64,000 nt of DNA from Anaerolineales bacterium (GCA_014379595.1 JACMLM010000034.1:62001-126000), one strand, 5' to 3'; numbered from the stretch's first letter, positions 9,315 through 18,381 are shown. Notes: generated by a model not told the origin, from the sequence alone. Translations and numbers: made by a program.

Positions 9315-10158
9315 GAAGATGAAAATGAAAAGATTGATTGGGTCAATGTTTTTGATCATCTTCGTAACAGCTTGTGGAAACCCAACGCCTGTTGTTGAAG
9401 TTACGCCCGCTTCGCCTCTATCTGATACAACGCTTATTACCCAATCTAACTCTGATGTGGTGGTTGCATCGGGTGTTGTCGAACCTGCACAGGTTTCTGA
9501 ATTGGGATTTTCCATTTCCGCGTTAATAAAAGATATCCCTGTAGTAGAAGGTGACTCAGTTCAAGCAGGTCAAACTTTAATAGTATTAAATACACCCGAT
9601 TTAGAATTTGCAGTCATTGCTGCTGAACAGAATTACAACGCCCGCGCACTTGCAGCAGAATTGCAAAGAGCGGAAAAGGTAATATATGTGAACCCAAATA
9701 CAGGTAAGGTCCGATGGTACGCTATCCCGAGGGAGGTATATCTAAAAGCATTGGCTGTTGCCGATCAATCGAAAGCAGTCTGGGATTCTGCAGCGGCCGA
9801 TCTGGCGCAAAGCACTCTCACTGCACCATTTGATGGGACCGTGATTGATATTTCAGCCACTTCGGGCGGAACCGTGCAGGCGAGCCAAACTGTGCTTGTT
9901 CTTGCTGACCTAAATCACCTGCAGATCACAACGACCGACTTAAGCGAACGCGACATCACCCTGGTGAAATTGGGGCAAACTGTTGATGTAACTATTGAAG
10001 CATTGGGCGCGACCGTAACTGGTAAGGTAATTCGCATCTCTCCCATTTCTGAAAATGTTGGCGGAGATATTGTTTTTCCCGTGACCATTGAATTAGATGA
10101 ACAACCTGATGGTTTACTATGGGGAATGACTACAGAAGTGGAAATACAAACGAAATAG
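9307..10158 (+). CDS. Second membrane-fusion (HlyD-like) lipoprotein
   Basis: A paralogue of the upstream adaptor, with lipobox FVTAC in MKRLIGSMFLIIFVTAC. The lipoyl-like halves are EGDSVQAGQTLIVLN and LTAPFDGTVIDI, separated by a short helical hairpin, followed by a beta-barrel (DVTIEALGATVTGKV) that ends in QPDGLLWGM, also seen in the first copy. ATGs at 9307, 9319 and 9325 are all possible; 9307 overlaps the upstream stop. Two adaptors and two permeases in one operon point to a heteromeric exporter. It is the last gene before the hairpin at 10165. Confidence 0.83.
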   Translation: MNEKMKMKRLIGSMFLIIFVTACGNPTPVVEVTPASPLSDTTLITQSNSDVVVASGVVEPAQVSELGFSISALIKDIPVVEGDSVQAGQTLIVLNTPDLEFAVIAAEQNYNARALAAELQRAEKVIYVNPNTGKVRWYAIPREVYLKALAVADQSKAVWDSAAADLAQSTLTAPFDGTVIDISATSGGTVQASQTVLVLADLNHLQITTTDLSERDITLVKLGQTVDVTIEALGATVTGKVIRISPISENVGGDIVFPVTIELDEQPDGLLWGMTTEVEIQTK

Positions 10159-10164
10159 TGTAAT

Positions 10165-10197
10165 AGACATCCGAGTTCTTTAAGAACTCGGATGTCT
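10165..10197. terminator. Perfect palindrome CCGAGTTCTT-type at operon end
   Basis: AGACATCCGAGTTCTT (10165-10180) is followed after one base by its exact complement (to 10197), 16 bp per arm. No strong T run follows. The core CCGAGTTCTTTAAGAACTCGG recurs at 18408 and as a variant at 39220, so it is a dispersed element that may also terminate the exporter operon. Confidence 0.65.
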
Positions 10198-10230
10198 GAT
10201 TTATGGAAGTAAAGTGAATTGGAGAGTAAT

Positions 10231-10563
10231 ATGCTTTCGTTTATTTTGACATCGCTGATAGTATTGTATTTTACAATATCAGGTTCGAAGATTGATATCT
10301 TCACAGAAATCGTTTGGATTTTGCTGTTGTATGTTTCAATTAATGAGTTGATAAAAGCAATACTTATTGTTGCAAAAAATCAGGTTCACTATGTTTTGGC
10401 AGCTCAAATTGGTTTCTTTTTCATTAAATTGTTTCCAACTTCATCTGAAAGACAAAATGCTCTAATGAAAGATTACAAAGAAAATATGAAAATGTATGCT
10501 CTTTTTACGCTAATTGGGGCTCCATTCTTTATTTGGATAGTTATTTCCGAACTTATGAAATAA
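10231..10563 (+). CDS. Small hypothetical membrane protein
   Basis: This 110-residue protein begins at an ATG 5 nt after GGAGAG. The frame opens slightly upstream but without a better site. It has hydrophobic segments near 2-17, 25-45, 50-65 and 87-107, and a polar loop (PTSSERQNALMKDYKENMK) before the last. No family is recognised. It lies between the exporter operon and the GH4 gene and could be co-transcribed with the latter (21-nt gap). Confidence 0.65.
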   Translation: MLSFILTSLIVLYFTISGSKIDIFTEIVWILLLYVSINELIKAILIVAKNQVHYVLAAQIGFFFIKLFPTSSERQNALMKDYKENMKMYALFTLIGAPFFIWIVISELMK

Positions 10564-10584
10564 ATTTTGTAATAGGAGAACCTC

Positions 10585-11970
10585 ATGACCACCATCACCG
10601 TCATTGGCGCAGGCAGTGCATCATTTGGAGAGAATACACTCTCTGCAATTCTTCGTTCCAAAAAATTGAAAGGTTCCACATTACGTTTGGTGGATCGCAA
10701 TGCCCAAAGCCTTGATATTGTTCATAGATTGGCGAACAGGTTGAATAAAGACTGGGATGCGAAATTCAATTTCACTGCACATACGAATCATAAAGATGCT
10801 CTTGACGGTGCAAACTTTGTTGTTTCTGCTATTGAAGTAGGTCCGCGTGAAGAATTGTGGAAATCAGATTACGACATTACATTGAAATATGATGTACATC
10901 AGCCTTATGCTGAAAATGGCGGCCCCGGTGGATTTATCCATGCGGCGCGTAATATCAAGCCGCTTATGGAAATCGTCCATGATATGGAACAGGCTTGCCC
11001 CGATGCGTGGTTCATTAATTTCACCAACCCAATGGTTCGTATTTGTGATGCAGTTAATCGTCACAGCAAGATAAAAGTTGTAGGTTTATGTCATCAAATT
11101 TATGCAGGCTATGGCATGGTGGGGGTTGCTCTTGCAAAAGACCTCGGCATCGAAATCCCCGATGGACTCGAAGGCATGCACGCCGATATCATGCAACATC
11201 CGCTTCAACAAATGGTTATGCATCAAACTGTTCCGTTGATAGATATCCGCGCTGCAGGTACGAATCATTTCACATGGATCATTTCCGTTCACGATAAGCG
11301 CACAGGCGAAGATTTATATCCGCTTTTGAGAAAACGATTCTTTGAATTGGATGAAAAATTTGAACCGCTCACGCGCCGCATCTTTCAGGACTTCGGCCTG
11401 TTCCCGGTTCCCGGAGATACTCACCTCTGCGAATACCTCCCCTGGATGAGTGACTCCGCTTGCAAGCCGTGGGATAAATACAATATCCGCTTGTATGATT
11501 GGGATCTGATGGCAGGTGTACGTGATTTTAGTTTGGATCGATTAAATGAAATGGCAGGCGATAATATGACCATTGATAGTCTGCTGGATACTGATTCAGA
11601 AGGCGCATTGGAAATGATAGAGAATATTGCTTATGCAGGTAATCATTATCATCTTGCTGCAAATATTCCAAACGTGGGCCAAATTACAAACCTGCCTTTA
11701 AACACAATTGTCGAAACTCCAGTGATGGTAGATGGTGCAGGAATTCATCCCGTACATGTTGGTACTTTGCCTGAACCGATTGCAGAGTTATGCCGCCGCG
11801 AGTTAATGATCGCACAACTAGGTGTTGATGCGGCAATTGAAGGTAGTTATGAAAAAGGATTGCAATGTCTGCTGCTTGACCCTGTTATTCGCGATCTTGA
11901 TTCTGCAAAACTCATTCTCGATGATTATTTGAAAGCATACAAGGAACATTTGCCGCAATTTTGGAAATAA
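10585..11970 (+). CDS. Glycoside hydrolase family 4 (NAD- and metal-dependent glycosidase)
   Basis: This 461-residue enzyme has the GH4 signature: an N-terminal Rossmann motif VIGAGSASFG (residues 6-15), PGGFIHAARNI, FINFTNPMVRICDA (about 143-156) and GLCHQIY, whose Cys near 169 together with a downstream His (GTNHFTWI, about 228) matches the metal ligands of the family. GH4 enzymes oxidise C3 transiently with NAD+ and cleave alpha- or beta-glycosides, often alpha-galactosides, alpha-glucosides or glucuronides. GLCHQ fits the alpha-glycosidase side. galK about 1.4 kb downstream makes alpha-galactosidase attractive but unproven. AGGAG lies upstream of the ATG, and a terminator follows. Confidence 0.88.
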   Translation: MTTITVIGAGSASFGENTLSAILRSKKLKGSTLRLVDRNAQSLDIVHRLANRLNKDWDAKFNFTAHTNHKDALDGANFVVSAIEVGPREELWKSDYDITLKYDVHQPYAENGGPGGFIHAARNIKPLMEIVHDMEQACPDAWFINFTNPMVRICDAVNRHSKIKVVGLCHQIYAGYGMVGVALAKDLGIEIPDGLEGMHADIMQHPLQQMVMHQTVPLIDIRAAGTNHFTWIISVHDKRTGEDLYPLLRKRFFELDEKFEPLTRRIFQDFGLFPVPGDTHLCEYLPWMSDSACKPWDKYNIRLYDWDLMAGVRDFSLDRLNEMAGDNMTIDSLLDTDSEGALEMIENIAYAGNHYHLAANIPNVGQITNLPLNTIVETPVMVDGAGIHPVHVGTLPEPIAELCRRELMIAQLGVDAAIEGSYEKGLQCLLLDPVIRDLDSAKLILDDYLKAYKEHLPQFWK

Positions 11971-12006
11971 AATTTAAGTAGTGATCATTGTTATAGATAA
12001 TTTATT

Positions 12007-12040
12007 AATAGATGCGGAAATTATTCCGCATCTATTTTCT
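12007..12040 (+). terminator. Rho-independent terminator after GH4 gene
   Basis: AATAGATGCGGAA pairs exactly with TTCCGCATCTATT (12024-12036), followed by a T-rich tail. Confidence 0.8.
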
Positions 12041-12164
12041 TAATAATGTTAAACATAATGTCAATTACAAATTAAAAATAAATTTTATCTATCATACTCA
12101 CATAATATTTTAAGAAAATTGTATGCTCAAAAACCTTTACATAAATCAATAGTTGTATAACAAT

Positions 12165-12203
12165 AAACAAACAATAATAATTAATCATCATTATTGTTTG
12201 TTT
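12165..12203. repeat. AT-rich inverted repeat, function unknown
   Basis: AAACAAACAATAAT (12165-12178) and ATTATTGTTTGTTT (12190-12203) form a perfect 14-bp stem with an 11-nt loop. It lies about 90 bp before the ATP-grasp gene and could be an operator or a weak terminator. Confidence 0.5.
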
Positions 12204-12291
12204 GAATCATAAATAGTTAATTATAAAAAATGATTCCTCAAAATTAAATTGATAATTAGATGATAAAAGGAAAATAATTAAAGGATACATT

Positions 12292-13311
12292 ATGTATATC
12301 TGCGTATTAACAAGTGTTCCAGATGAAAATGATATTCCATACGATCCATCACCTTATATGAATGGGTATCGTTGGAAGCAGCATCTTGTGGCACCAAAGA
12401 ACGTTGAAAGACAAATTCGAGATCTGATGGATGATGGTGTAGATGCATTCGTCAACTTGTGTGATGGCACACCTGATGATGCGTTATCAGGCATTGCTCT
12501 TGTAAATGCACTTGAAAAATATAACGCTGCCTTCACCGGAGCAGATTCGAAATTCTTCGACCCCACACGTGACGAAATGAAAAATGCCGCGCGGCGTGTT
12601 TCAGTTCCCACGCCAAATTGGACTTTCGTGAATCGTGTGGAAGATGCGGAGAAAGTTGCTAAACGTTTGAAATTCCCAATGCTGGTTAAGCCGCCGCATG
12701 GGTATGCCAGCATTGGCATCCGCCGCAATTCCCGTGTTGAAAACATTGATCAATTGCGTGAACAATTGAAATTTGAGATCAATGAATTTGGGCGTGCGCT
12801 TATCGAAGAATTTGTCGATGGACGTGAATTCACTTGTCTCATCGCGGAAAATCCTGATGACCCGAAGAAGCCGCTCACATTCACCCCAGTTGAATTCATT
12901 TTCCCCACAGGCGAATCCTTCAAACATTATGATATGAAATGGGTTGAATACGAAAAGATGTCTGTAGCGGTTGTGGATGATCCAAAAATTGAAAAGACCT
13001 TGCGTGATCAAACTACACGCGTCTTTAAAGAATTAAAAGGCAATGGATATGCCCGTTGTGATTATCGCATGGATGCTGATGGCGTGATCTATATGCTCGA
13101 GATCAATCCTAATTGCGGTATCTTCTATCCTCCCACCGAGCCAGGTTCTGCAGATTTCTCACTTCTCAATGACCGCACCGATCATAAGAAGTTCATGAAG
13201 TTGATCATTCGAAATGCTCAAATGCGGCAGACCCGTATTGCGGCAGAAAAGATCATCAAGCGCCAAACCCGCAAACGCGCCGTCGAAGTTGAAGAGATGG
13301 CATACAGCTAA
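12292..13311 (+). CDS. ATP-grasp protein, D-Ala-D-Ala-ligase-like
   Basis: This 339-residue single-domain ATP-grasp enzyme has PMLVKPPHGYASIGI (ATP-binding lysine and glycine-rich loop, about residues 128-142), ALIEEFVDGREFTCLI (adenine-side strand) and YMLEINPNCGIFYPP (Mg-binding Glu-Ile-Asn-Pro-Asn). The N-terminus is shorter than in true Ddl, and the real ddl is at 32994, so this is a paralogue with another acyl-acceptor substrate. ATP-grasp ligases join a carboxylate to an amine or thiol with ATP. It is monocistronic, with a strong terminator straight after. The exact reaction is unknown. Confidence 0.82.
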   Translation: MYICVLTSVPDENDIPYDPSPYMNGYRWKQHLVAPKNVERQIRDLMDDGVDAFVNLCDGTPDDALSGIALVNALEKYNAAFTGADSKFFDPTRDEMKNAARRVSVPTPNWTFVNRVEDAEKVAKRLKFPMLVKPPHGYASIGIRRNSRVENIDQLREQLKFEINEFGRALIEEFVDGREFTCLIAENPDDPKKPLTFTPVEFIFPTGESFKHYDMKWVEYEKMSVAVVDDPKIEKTLRDQTTRVFKELKGNGYARCDYRMDADGVIYMLEINPNCGIFYPPTEPGSADFSLLNDRTDHKKFMKLIIRNAQMRQTRIAAEKIIKRQTRKRAVEVEEMAYS

Positions 13312-13315
13312 AATG

Positions 13316-13349
13316 AAAAATGGACACGGAAACGTGTCCATTTTTTTAT
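13316..13349. terminator. Bidirectional terminator between convergent genes
   Basis: AAAAATGGACACG (13316-13328), tetraloop GAAA and CGTGTCCATTTTT (13333-13345) form a perfect stem followed by a T run. The A tract on the left gives the minus-strand galK a T tail, and the element overlaps the galK stop codon. Confidence 0.9.
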
Positions 13350-14485
13350 TTGACCAGGCTTGCTCCCTCACTTGCTTTACAGACGTAAACACTCGCGTCC
13401 ACACCTGACCTTTGCCTGTATGCGGCGGAAACAGCATTTACAAACTCTTCGGCATTTTCCTTCTGCACCAAAGCAACAGCACATCCGCCAAAGCCTGCAC
13501 CTGTCATACGGGCGCCATAACAACTTTCCTGTTCGCGTGCACATTCGACCATAATATTTAATTCATCATTCGTCACTTCAAAGTCATCACGCAGGCTATC
13601 ATGACTGGCGTTAAATAACTCTCCCAGTCTTTTTACATTGCCCGCCTTCATTACTTGAACTGCTTCGAGGACGCGCTCGTTCTCTGTAACGATATGCCTG
13701 GCTCTTTTCAAAACAACTTCATCTAATTTTTCTTCTTTCGTTTTTCTATAGAACTCAGCCACGCTCACATCTCTCAAAGCCTTTACGCCAAACCAACGCG
13801 CCGCCTCTTCACATTGACTACGTCTTTCGTTATAAGCTGAATCCACCAATCCACGCCGGGTGGACGTATCTAATATCACGACAGAAACATTTTCTGGCAG
13901 CGGGGCGTATTGATATCCTAATGAACGACAGTCTAAAAATAAGGCAAACCCTTCTTTGGCTGCTGCACTTGCCATTTGATCCATAATGCCGCAATTGACT
14001 CCGACCCATTCATTCTCAGCTTTTTGGGCAAGTTGTGCCATTTGAGTTGCGTCCCATTTGAAGCCAGACACAGCTGCGAAAGCCCGCGCAGTTGCCAGCT
14101 CCACTGCTGCAGATGAGGATAACCCAGCCGCACGTGGCACATCACCTGTCATAACTGCATCAAAGCCTTTTAATTTATATCCAGCATTTTGTAATTCATT
14201 AGCCATTCCTTTAATGTATTCGACCCAGCCTTCGCCTTTCGCGAGGGAATGCAGATCGAAAACAGCATCAGTTTCAAGGTCCAAAGAGCGGATGCGGATT
14301 TGCGAATCGTCTCGCGGCGAAAGCGCGATCCACATGGCGCGGTCAATTGCCATCGGTAATACGAATCCATCGTTGTAATCTGTATGTTCACCGATCAGAT
14401 TCACACGTCCCGGTGCGCGAACAATGAATTCCGGTTTGGAGTTAAAATGTGTTGAGAAGGATTGTTGGAGAGTTTCAGCATTCAT
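13346..14485 (-). CDS. galK: Galactokinase
   Basis: This 379-residue GHMP kinase phosphorylates galactose at O1 in the Leloir pathway. It carries the galactokinase signature GRVNLIGEHTDYNDG (residues 26-40), the phosphate-binding motif AAGLSSSAAVE (119-129) and the C-terminal GHMP motif ARMTGAGFGGCAV. The frame stays open 198 nt further upstream, but the family N-terminus (MNAETLQQSF) starts at 14485, 13 nt after a TATAAA box, so a leaderless message is likely. It is divergent from the gene at 14512. The GH4 enzyme upstream could supply galactose; galT and galE are not in the window. Confidence 0.93.
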   Translation of the reverse strand: MNAETLQQSFSTHFNSKPEFIVRAPGRVNLIGEHTDYNDGFVLPMAIDRAMWIALSPRDDSQIRIRSLDLETDAVFDLHSLAKGEGWVEYIKGMANELQNAGYKLKGFDAVMTGDVPRAAGLSSSAAVELATARAFAAVSGFKWDATQMAQLAQKAENEWVGVNCGIMDQMASAAAKEGFALFLDCRSLGYQYAPLPENVSVVILDTSTRRGLVDSAYNERRSQCEEAARWFGVKALRDVSVAEFYRKTKEEKLDEVVLKRARHIVTENERVLEAVQVMKAGNVKRLGELFNASHDSLRDDFEVTNDELNIMVECAREQESCYGARMTGAGFGGCAVALVQKENAEEFVNAVSAAYRQRSGVDASVYVCKASEGASLVK

Positions 14486-14492
14486 ACCTGCG

Positions 14493-14498
14493 TTTATA
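14493..14498 (-). promoter_or_regulatory. -10 box of galK (minus strand TATAAA)
   Basis: TATAAA on the minus strand begins 13 nt before the galK ATG with no Shine-Dalgarno between. It lies in the 26-bp gap between the divergent starts, so galK and the 14512 gene must share or compete for this DNA. Confidence 0.5.
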
Positions 14499-14511
14499 CC
14501 ATAGAGGCCGC

Positions 14512-16068
14512 GTGACTGATCTTGAATTACTAAAAGAATATGAACCGGTGCTGCGTTTTGCAAAAAGCGAACGTTTTTTTCCCATGGCAGTGGAGCCATA
14601 TTTGGAACAGTGTTCGATCTTCCCAAGCGGACCACAAGGTGTGATGGAATCGCTGGCTCATTTGAATGAACCATTGAGCACACGTATTGGCAGATTGCAA
14701 AGCGAACAATATTATTTACGCTTCGTCAATAAACCTCTAAATGATTTTGATGCCTGGGTTTGGTGGGCTGGAGCTTCCGTGGCTGGCATGATAGCAGGCT
14801 GGTTTACTGCAGGTTTGGTTGGTGTTGAAACCATCGTTGTTCTTTCACTTATTGCTGCATTGACCATCTTTATGCTTGCTTCTCCCATTCGATTGCGAAT
14901 CATTCCAGCTGCTTTGGCGGCATTAGCCTTTTTTATATTAGGCGCTGTACCAATTCGATTTTTCCTTCATCGAAGCGAATATATAAGTATTGAAGTGGAA
15001 TATCTTGTTTTACTTCCGATCTACTTGATGGGGTTATTTTATCTTTCAGTGCGGACGCTGAAATTTATTCTTGATTATGTGCTGCCCGAAGGCCCCGGCT
15101 TGATCATGGATATACTCTCGCAGGCAACAGAGAAGATTGCACGTGAATCATATTTGCAATATAGCGGAATACTTGAGAAAGAACCTGAGCCTTTATATTA
15201 TGGTCGTGTACTGCGTGAAGCAGACAAGGATGGTAATCACTGGACGATCCTGCAATATCATTTTTTTTATGCCTTTAATGATTGGAGACTTGCCGCGAAT
15301 GGTATGAACCATCATGAAGGTGATTGGGAAATGGTTGCAGTTTATCTGAAGCATGATTCTCCATATGCAGTTTTGTTTTCACAGCATGGCGCAGGAAATA
15401 TTGAAAAATGGGAAACGATCATCAAAGCGATTGATAAACAGGGAAATGCCACCACGCATCCTGTTGTGTATGTGGCGCTTGGATCACATGCAAATTACAG
15501 CAAGCCAGAGGTAATCCGTTCACCAACCATGTATAGGCCTGGGAAGTTACAACGCTTCCTTTTCTGGATCGACGGCTTGATTCATTATCTATTTTTATTG
15601 GTCAACCCGAATCAAAAGGCACGTCAGATCGCGTTGAAAGAGATACAGGCACAAGGGACAAAATTTCTGTCTGAGGATGCATTCGTTTACATGCGCGATG
15701 AAGAAGATCATTATGTAGTGAGTTTGCCAATGGAGATCGCTTCAGGAGACGGATATCGGATTGGTTTTCAGGGAGACAGCTTAAAAGAATGGGTCTTGAA
15801 ATCAAGCAGTTATATAAAGCGTGTCATGTCTGATCGAGAAACGACACGGCCCAAGGTTAAAGAATGGCAGCGCGTATTATTGAATCCTGAGCCTAATTGG
15901 GTACAATATAAAGGTTTATGGGGAGTGAAAAGCTTCTTGAATGATGAATCAGGTCCGCCCGGCCCAAGATGGGACAGACCGCGCAAGAAGCAGATAGGTG
16001 TAACTGAACGAAGACGATGGGCGAAGCCGCTGGACTGGCTTGAAGAGTTGGAACGTTTATCTCATTAA
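14512..16068 (+). CDS. Membrane protein with Vps62/DUF946-like C-terminal domain
   Basis: This 518-residue protein probably starts at GTG 14512 (AGAGG upstream). Longer in-frame starts would run back over galK. After a soluble N-terminus come four TM segments (about 82-185), then a soluble domain whose pattern (ILQYHFFYAFNDWR.. NHHEGDWEMVAVYL.. VLFSQHGAG.. HPVVYVALGSHANY) matches the Vps62-type fold of yeast Vps62 and plant DUF946 proteins. The function of that family is not settled. Conserved His, Glu and Asp in HHEGDWE may bind metal. It is divergent from galK and followed by another membrane protein. Confidence 0.72.
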   Translation: MTDLELLKEYEPVLRFAKSERFFPMAVEPYLEQCSIFPSGPQGVMESLAHLNEPLSTRIGRLQSEQYYLRFVNKPLNDFDAWVWWAGASVAGMIAGWFTAGLVGVETIVVLSLIAALTIFMLASPIRLRIIPAALAALAFFILGAVPIRFFLHRSEYISIEVEYLVLLPIYLMGLFYLSVRTLKFILDYVLPEGPGLIMDILSQATEKIARESYLQYSGILEKEPEPLYYGRVLREADKDGNHWTILQYHFFYAFNDWRLAANGMNHHEGDWEMVAVYLKHDSPYAVLFSQHGAGNIEKWETIIKAIDKQGNATTHPVVYVALGSHANYSKPEVIRSPTMYRPGKLQRFLFWIDGLIHYLFLLVNPNQKARQIALKEIQAQGTKFLSEDAFVYMRDEEDHYVVSLPMEIASGDGYRIGFQGDSLKEWVLKSSSYIKRVMSDRETTRPKVKEWQRVLLNPEPNWVQYKGLWGVKSFLNDESGPPGPRWDRPRKKQIGVTERRRWAKPLDWLEELERLSH

Positions 16069-16107
16069 ACATTGCACAATTATTAATCATAATCAGAGGA
16101 GATATGT

Positions 16108-17055
16108 ATGAGTATTCCACAAGTTCTTGAAGTTGCTGTTGGTCTTATTGTTATATATTACATCCTGGGTTCCGTTGTTTCGCTCGTCACACAATGGATC
16201 AATGAATTTTTTGAGTCGCGCGGCAGAGCATTGGAACAGTATTTGATTAAAATTATCGGGAATAAAAGGATCGGAGATTTCAAGAATCTCCCGCAAATGC
16301 AGGCACTTCGCCCGATTCGATATAAAGGTTTTCTTAGCGTGTTTGGTTCAGATACGGAACCTAAAATGATCGAAAAGATACCTGTTGCTACTCTGGTGGA
16401 TGCGTATTTTGATATGGCAGGATTAACCGCGAACAAGGAGTTGGAATTATTACAGCTGGCCGAGTTGGTTGATAAACTTCCTGAATCTGACGGTAAGGCC
16501 GCATTTATCAGCTGGATCAATCAAGGGGTGACCAATATCGCTGACCTGCGTACGCGTACAACTGCTTATTTCACGGGCCTCATGGAGCAAGCAGCGTCCA
16601 CTTTTCGCGCACGCTCTCGTAGTTTTGTGATCATACTTTCTATTGGAATAACCCTTCTATTTGGTACAGACACTATTCAACTTGCACAGGCTTTATGGAC
16701 GAATGCTGAGTTGCGGACCATTGCTGCTGCTCAGGCAGATGCAGTTGTAGCAGAGGGCGGCACCACTGCAGATTTGTCTGACCTTGTTGATCAACTCAGT
16801 CAGTTTTCGATTAAGATCGGTTGGTGGCAAACTCAACAATTCCCTCAAACTAATAATATAGGAGCATGGGCCTTGTATATCTTCTTGAAGGCGCTCGGGT
16901 TTGCTTTGACTGCCGCGGCAGTTTCACAAGGTGCATCGTTCTGGTATGACTTGTTGAAGAAATTATCATCGCCTGCCACGAGCAGCAGCACTGGCAGTAG
17001 GATCAGCGAGGGCAGCAGTACCAGTATCACCACTAGTAGTACTAGTAGTGGGTAG
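16108..17055 (+). CDS. Hypothetical membrane protein with Ser/Thr-rich tail
   Basis: This 315-residue protein starts after AGAGGAG. It has an N-terminal TM (about 8-28, VGLIVIYYILGSVVSLVT), a soluble middle with helical features, a central TM (about 170-195, SFVIILSIGITLLFGTDTI) and a C-terminal TM (about 250-275). The last 25 residues are almost only Ser, Thr and Gly, encoded by AGC/ACT/AGT runs (about 16980-17050). This low-complexity tail may be an exposed linker and could slip in replication. No family name can be given. It probably forms an operon with the 14512 gene (39-nt gap). Confidence 0.65.
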   Translation: MSIPQVLEVAVGLIVIYYILGSVVSLVTQWINEFFESRGRALEQYLIKIIGNKRIGDFKNLPQMQALRPIRYKGFLSVFGSDTEPKMIEKIPVATLVDAYFDMAGLTANKELELLQLAELVDKLPESDGKAAFISWINQGVTNIADLRTRTTAYFTGLMEQAASTFRARSRSFVIILSIGITLLFGTDTIQLAQALWTNAELRTIAAAQADAVVAEGGTTADLSDLVDQLSQFSIKIGWWQTQQFPQTNNIGAWALYIFLKALGFALTAAAVSQGASFWYDLLKKLSSPATSSSTGSRISEGSSTSITTSSTSSG

Positions 17056-17071
17056 AGCTAAGTTTAAATAA

Positions 17072-17100
17072 AAATTCCGAGGTGATGAGCCTCGGAATTT
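17072..17100 (+). terminator. Hairpin terminator
   Basis: AAATTCCGAGG (17072-17082) pairs with CCTCGGAATTT (17090-17100) across a 7-nt loop, just after the stop at 17055. Confidence 0.75.
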
Positions 17101-17139
17101 CATATATCATTCATGTGGATCGTAATAGGTTTAAAGAAA

Positions 17140-18381
17140 ATGAAGAAACAGGTGTTGCTGTTTATATTCCTGGTGTTCACGCTGCCTATCAGTTCTTGTA
17201 CCACTGAACCTATTGCGCAGACTTACTCAATGGAATGCATCAAATCATTTCAAGAATTTGCTTATTCAAGACCTGACTTGTATCCACAAATAGAAATCGT
17301 ATTGCCCTCTGCTCCATGGGAGATTGAAGCGAAAGTCCCACTTCAAAAGATTGAGAATTATCAGGTGGCTGGATCTCAAGTTGCCGCAAGTCGTTCAATA
17401 GACGGTAAGCGGGAAATCTGGCTTATTCAGACTTTATCCCCTACTAACGAATCAAACCAACAGTACACAAATAATTTTTTAGTCTACCAAACCGAATTAC
17501 AAAACTGGGAAACTATTTTGGCAGAGATTGAGGATTCGGGGTTATTTGTAGATGATATTTTCGTGACAAGCGATGGGAGTATATGGGGAAAAACCGTATG
17601 GGATATTACCCATGAGCGAACTGATCTTGAAAAAGCGCCTGTCTTGAGTAAATTTAATGAAAACACACGGCGCTTCGAATTTGCAAAAGGAGTGTTAGAA
17701 ATCCCATGGACATTGTTTTCCTACGGTTCTTTTCCTTGGCCCGAAATTGTAGTAGATAACAAGGACGTCTTCTGGATATTTTCTGAAAATGACGGAATAT
17801 ATCGTTATGATCCTATCTCGCAAAGAACTGATAAACAAGCAGACCTTTTAGGGTTAGATGTGACTGAAATAGCTTTATCTCCTGATGGAAGTATCTATTT
17901 CAAGGTGTACAGTGAAAAAATATATTCACAAGAAAGTTTCTTTCGCCTTTTAGACGATATGCTGTATCAATTTATCCCTGAAACAAAAGAGATTGTTTCA
18001 TTGAAAATCCCTGAGGAGCCTTGGCTTATATTTTCAGGAATGTTGATTGGTCATGATAATAAATTATGGTTAGGAGCAATTGGTTATCGAGAACCGGAGG
18101 ATAATTGGCATTTAATTCACCCCAACCCCGAAAATATGTTTGTGGGCGCAGGGGATATCTACCAAGCCCCTCCTTTTATCATATTGGAAAGTTCTAACGG
18201 GATTTTATGGTACAGAAATTTCTTATATGATGAAAGAGCCGATGGCACAGCTTGGTACGATCCTCAAACGAGAGAAGGTTGTATGTTTACAAATATTGCG
18301 GCGAATATTATTGAAGACCCTAAACAACAACTGTGGTTAGTGGCTGATGGGAAGTTATTCAAGTATCAATTGGCTCCATAA
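17140..18381 (+). CDS. Lipoprotein with propeller-like repeats
   Basis: This 413-residue predicted lipoprotein has the signal MKKQVLLFIFLVFTLPISSC with cysteine at about 20. The start at 17140 gives a normal lipoprotein signal; the frame opens 27 nt earlier without benefit. The body holds repeated blocks of the type VTSDGSIWGKTVWD, VDNKDVFWIFSENDGIYRYD, LSPDGSIYFKVYSE and GHDNKLWLGAIGY, which resemble beta-propeller blades of the streptogramin-lyase/two-component-propeller kind. It is likely exposed on the outer membrane face. The function is unknown. Confidence 0.72.
   Translation: MKKQVLLFIFLVFTLPISSCTTEPIAQTYSMECIKSFQEFAYSRPDLYPQIEIVLPSAPWEIEAKVPLQKIENYQVAGSQVAASRSIDGKREIWLIQTLSPTNESNQQYTNNFLVYQTELQNWETILAEIEDSGLFVDDIFVTSDGSIWGKTVWDITHERTDLEKAPVLSKFNENTRRFEFAKGVLEIPWTLFSYGSFPWPEIVVDNKDVFWIFSENDGIYRYDPISQRTDKQADLLGLDVTEIALSPDGSIYFKVYSEKIYSQESFFRLLDDMLYQFIPETKEIVSLKIPEEPWLIFSGMLIGHDNKLWLGAIGYREPEDNWHLIHPNPENMFVGAGDIYQAPPFIILESSNGILWYRNFLYDERADGTAWYDPQTREGCMFTNIAANIIEDPKQQLWLVADGKLFKYQLAP

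Larger units (their letters stand above)
11971..12291. other. AT-rich intergenic region
   Basis: This 321-bp stretch without a gene holds the GH4 terminator (12007-12040) and a second strong inverted repeat (12165-12203). The rest is very AT-rich and probably carries the promoter of the 12292 gene, but no single clear -35/-10 pair stands out. Confidence 0.6.

Noticed and set aside
12292-13311. Second ddl gene
   Set aside because: ATP-grasp motifs fit, but the N-terminal Ddl substrate motif (GRSGEHDVS) is absent, so it is called only Ddl-like.
16980-17050. Ser/Thr codon run as a microsatellite outside a gene
   Set aside because: It stays in frame as the C-terminal tail of the 16108 protein and ends with its stop codon.
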